DNA of 64,000 bases from Anaspis maculata (Eukaryota; Arthropoda; Insecta; Coleoptera; Scraptiidae), in contig OX421965.1 of the NCBI GenBank assembly GCA_949128115.1, forward strand, positions 50,335,257-50,399,256. Reading direction: 5' to 3'. Below, piece after piece: positions 62,601 to 64,000 of this stretch. Both the position numbers and the translations under genes were made by a program. Under the pieces are notes generated by a model, which saw only the letters and a list, made by a program, of their open reading frames with translations, was not told the DNA's origin and searched no databases. The stretch's first letter is position 1. Each line of letters starts with the position of its first letter.

Positions 62601-63081
62601 CCTCTATCAACTCCATTGTGGTAGTGCTTTCCAAATCGGGTCTTAGGTAGAAGTTTGCCACAATTATACTTTGATGCTTCAATGTTATTCTTATAATCTG
62701 CCATAAATTAGACTCACTAACCAATTCAATATCATCCCTCTTACATATTTTCTTACTTACAAACATGGCCAAACCCCCACTGGCTCTGCCCCTACTTTTA
62801 TTTCTCACTGCAGAACAACAAAATGTGAAAAAATTCTGAAAACAGTTCGGTGTACACAATACTGTTGCTGTCAGCCAAGTCTCACACAAACAGATTACAT
62901 CATTCTCCAATACAAACTCAACTTCGTCCCGATCCATCTCCAGTAAAGTGCGGAAGCCTCTGCAGTTCCAATACATTACCCTGAGATTTAAATCTAGACT
63001 ATGTAAGCCTCCACCTTCAGCAACAGTGTTTTCTTTTTGTTGGGTTCTCATCTGTTTCTCTTCCCATGTCCCTCCTCTCAT
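59647..63081 (-). CDS. LINE ORF2: endonuclease-reverse transcriptase
   Basis: 1144 residues from the ATG at 63081. An apurinic endonuclease domain (about 33-295) has YWNCRG (Asn39), CETW (Glu67), GDFN (Asp180, Asn182), IDLIW and SDH (286-288). A linker with an Asn run (455-460) follows. Reverse transcriptase (about 506-800) has FIDLKKAFD (Asp649), GVLQGESLSPLLF and YADD (749-752). A C-terminal cysteine-histidine motif has C1075, C1078, H1088 and C1093 (CTLC..NHLLFDC). All catalytic residues are present and there is no stop or frameshift. The frame is also open upstream back to a TAG at 63118-63120, which is the ORF1 stop. ORF2 might therefore start at this ATG or be made by readthrough. Function: nicking target DNA and reverse-transcribing the element RNA. 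Confidence 0.95.
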   Translation of the reverse strand: MRGGTWEEKQMRTQQKENTVAEGGGLHSLDLNLRVMYWNCRGFRTLLEMDRDEVEFVLENDVICLCETWLTATVLCTPNCFQNFFTFCCSAVRNKSRGRASGGLAMFVSKKICKRDDIELVSESNLWQIIRITLKHQSIIVANFYLRPDLESTTTMELIEDMSRELICKYGSDIFVFGGDFNSRIGHLNSFTDGEHGVSVSNFLGRLSGCRSSQDAVEDRRGRVLVEMMENLGFLVMNGRSMSDGEGNITCIRSCGGGSVIDLIWVGLESVGVVRDFKVRNEIVLSDHFPIVVYLKVGLEKRENRLGGESQNSGVRLRWDSERGTAYANILSHSHRLSANEANSENMKMAIYETAQFLNLYKRSGPVYHQKSKTWFDRECVEQKKKVRLANAECRRRGFSRGVMSDYMAEKKLYRDITQKKKKEYSMQLEGRLRNVNNPRDFWQIIAKLRHHNDNNNNNNSCTISADAWERYYTLLYQLPQGGLRQMTFYGVLHPYLDKDFTIHELFHVLKLVKCKKATGTDGIANEFYKGLSLDWLHYLLGIYNGILTNERIPTEWVEIRMAHIFKGGDAGRPEQYRGIALLNHVFKIFTQLLNVRLQKYVESSKLLPESQAGFRKGRSCEDNIFVLNALIQNHTRLPKRKVYALFIDLKKAFDSVNHELLWCRLYELGISPKYIRILIDVYERARIRVESEGEMARSVRVQNGVLQGESLSPLLFALFISGLEKYLTENGITGVSLDGGANVVSLQYADDIVFFADSPSQLKSILKSLKSYCLANHLIVNTSKTKIVIFSRGTTRAKMSFHFGEAPVEVVNNYVYLGVKFSSNGMFRQAMLDRLQKARISAAGITRLVGSKKIHNWCVIQKLFHSIVLPTLSYGSSIWGLRQLNEVELIQTSFIKNILYLQRSTPDYVVRLEAKVMSIGCIVIKQALRLIERIQKMSPNRYPHRALNRFLTLHAAPGNNADNNWYTRLIGELLSSDSLCDTEELSNINNVIIENICDKYSQCRAVEDWNKALLSIYASDYKFLISNLGDHIYYLNLNLSLKVKRCLAELRTINSRGLVLYVNNSSYIIKDEICTLCNRKQLEGVNHLLFDCPLYESLRENITRDFAERDWHSALRRPTERQARTIYNFLSQAMKLRSFCMNE

Positions 63082-63111
63082 TTCCTGGGTCGTCTGCTGT
63101 GTTGTGGATGC

Positions 63112-63120
63112 TGGCTGCTA
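63112..63120 (-). promoter_or_regulatory. In-frame UAG in a CARYYA readthrough-type context
   Basis: On the minus strand the stop and the next two codons read TAG CAG CCA. The CAR-YYA hexanucleotide after UAG is the classic leaky-stop context known from plant RNA viruses. ORF2 is in the same frame. Readthrough is inferred, not shown. Confidence 0.5.
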
Positions 63121-64000
63121 TGACTTTCTGTAGTTGGTGTTCTTCCTTATCTGCTCCATTTTTTTCATATAGCACGGGCATTTTTTGTCTCTTGCTGAAT
63201 GTTTTCTTTCTTGCACTCCAAGGCGCTGGCAGTTAATGCAGTTCAGAGGGTTCTCGCAATTGTTGTGTACCTCTCGTTTACCACATATATAGCAAACCGG
63301 CTTCTCGCTACAGTTCTTGGCCAGATGATTGAACATGGAACAGTTGAAACATATCGGTATATTGATGGCTTCAGTCACAAATGTTTTCGTAAGGTTGATG
63401 TTAATTTTTCCCTGTTTCAAGATATAGTTGGCAATATCAGGAGTTGTTTCTAGAATCCAATTGTTTCGGTATTGATTTCGGCATTTTTTCTTGGCGAGTA
63501 TTTTGATGTCTCTTCTTAAGGTTTCTTCTCCAAATTTCTCGGTCAGATCTTCATTTTGTTGCACAATATTGTTTTCTATCTCCCTCTCACTCACTTCGTC
63601 CGATATTCCGCATAGTTGTAAGGTAGGATTTCTCAAGTCGTTGTCTTTAATTTTCAGTCCCTCCATGTTCTTGTCTTTGAGTATTTTTTTCAGTTTTTCA
63701 TTCTGTTCTTCATTATAAGTGGTTAGAATGATTTTTCCTTTGCCAACCTTTATCACGTTCCTCAAGCCTCCATCTATTTTCTTCAGGTCTATTGATCGTT
63801 GTATTTCTTTCCATCTGTCGCCGATGTCAGTTTCCTTTTCGTCAGTTTGTAGAATAATTTCGTTTCGGTCACCTTGTGCCTGGGGTGGTGTCGTCCATGG
63901 TTCTGCTTCACTGTTGATGGTTCTTGGTCCCTGATGCAGCTGTCCGTAGGTTTTAGCAAGGCTCCCGGTTGCATGAACTCCAACTGCCTCGGCATAACTT
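63118..64000 (-). CDS. LINE ORF1: RNA-binding protein with zinc knuckles (5' partial)
   Basis: Open from the window edge to a TAG at 63118-63120, at least 293 codons. The start codon lies outside the window; the apparent start at 63765 is a TTG, and the frame continues past it. The C-terminal third carries a run of cysteine-histidine knuckles (about 63351-63178): CFNCSMFNHLAKNC, CYICGKREVHNNC, then a longer C..C..H..C. These are typical of ORF1 proteins that coat LINE RNA. The preceding region is Lys/Glu-rich. ORF1 and ORF2 are in the same frame, with only the single TAG and 12 codons between them. Confidence 0.88.
   Translation of the reverse strand, partial: SYAEAVGVHATGSLAKTYGQLHQGPRTINSEAEPWTTPPQAQGDRNEIILQTDEKETDIGDRWKEIQRSIDLKKIDGGLRNVIKVGKGKIILTTYNEEQNEKLKKILKDKNMEGLKIKDNDLRNPTLQLCGISDEVSEREIENNIVQQNEDLTEKFGEETLRRDIKILAKKKCRNQYRNNWILETTPDIANYILKQGKININLTKTFVTEAINIPICFNCSMFNHLAKNCSEKPVCYICGKREVHNNCENPLNCINCQRLGVQERKHSARDKKCPCYMKKMEQIRKNTNYRKS

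Larger units (their letters stand above)
59321..64000 (-). mobile_element. APE-type LINE, 3' 4.7 kb (5' end outside the window)
   Basis: Contains ORF1 (partial), ORF2 and a 3' untranslated region (59646 to about 59342). The 3' end has AATAAA at 59350-59345 and a TAA-rich tail at 59341-59321. Both reading frames are open, so this copy is young and may be competent. The clade is unresolved. Endonuclease plus reverse transcriptase with a C-terminal CCHC-like motif and no RNase H would fit several insect clades (R1, Jockey, L2/CR1-like and others). The target duplication cannot be checked because the 5' end is missing. Confidence 0.92.

Overview
The window looks like nuclear DNA from an insect: AT-rich, intron-containing and packed with transposable elements. 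The one host gene I can support encodes a secreted cuticle-type protein on the minus strand. The many tacctaccta-type simple repeats resemble hemipteran genomes, but the order is not settled by anything seen here.

Layout. 1-8 kb: a 2.5-kb concentric palindromic transposon composite carrying a nested tRNA-derived SINE, then a TTA-flanked MITE, a hAT-type MITE with a perfect 8-bp target duplication and anonymous DNA. 8-17 kb: a Gypsy RNase H relic, a nearly perfect 298-bp palindrome, a 330-bp tandem repeat with internal hairpins and a decayed BEL/Pao pol fragment. 17-23 kb: a Foldback-like element with repetitive arms. 23-28 kb: three long palindromes abutting at TATA, the third interrupted by a SINE with a perfect 20-bp duplication, then a compact relative of the first composite. 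28-36 kb: a repeat-poor island, two minisatellites (one hit by a second SINE copy) and a 2.6-kb palindrome with an insertion. 36-45 kb: two of three solo LTRs of one family, two small MITEs, a decayed element with 0.4-kb inverted repeats encoding a PIN-nuclease-like plus CXC-type protein, and another nested palindrome composite. 45.6-50.5 kb: the two-exon cuticle-type gene with TATA box, splice sites and poly(A) signal, its intron holding decayed transposons. 50.5-59 kb: anonymous DNA, the third solo LTR and a 2.7-kb nested palindrome. 59.3-64 kb: the 3' part of an apparently intact LINE on the minus strand.

How it fits together. There is no operon-like organisation. The content is layered transposition: elements inside elements, several datable relative to each other by target duplications. 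The most notable point is the LINE, whose ORF1 and ORF2 share one reading frame and are separated by a single UAG in the sequence context UAG-CAG-CCA, which matches the CARYYA stop-readthrough consensus. Also notable are the PIN-like/CXC element, the end-to-end and concentric palindrome arrays, and the near-perfect palindrome.
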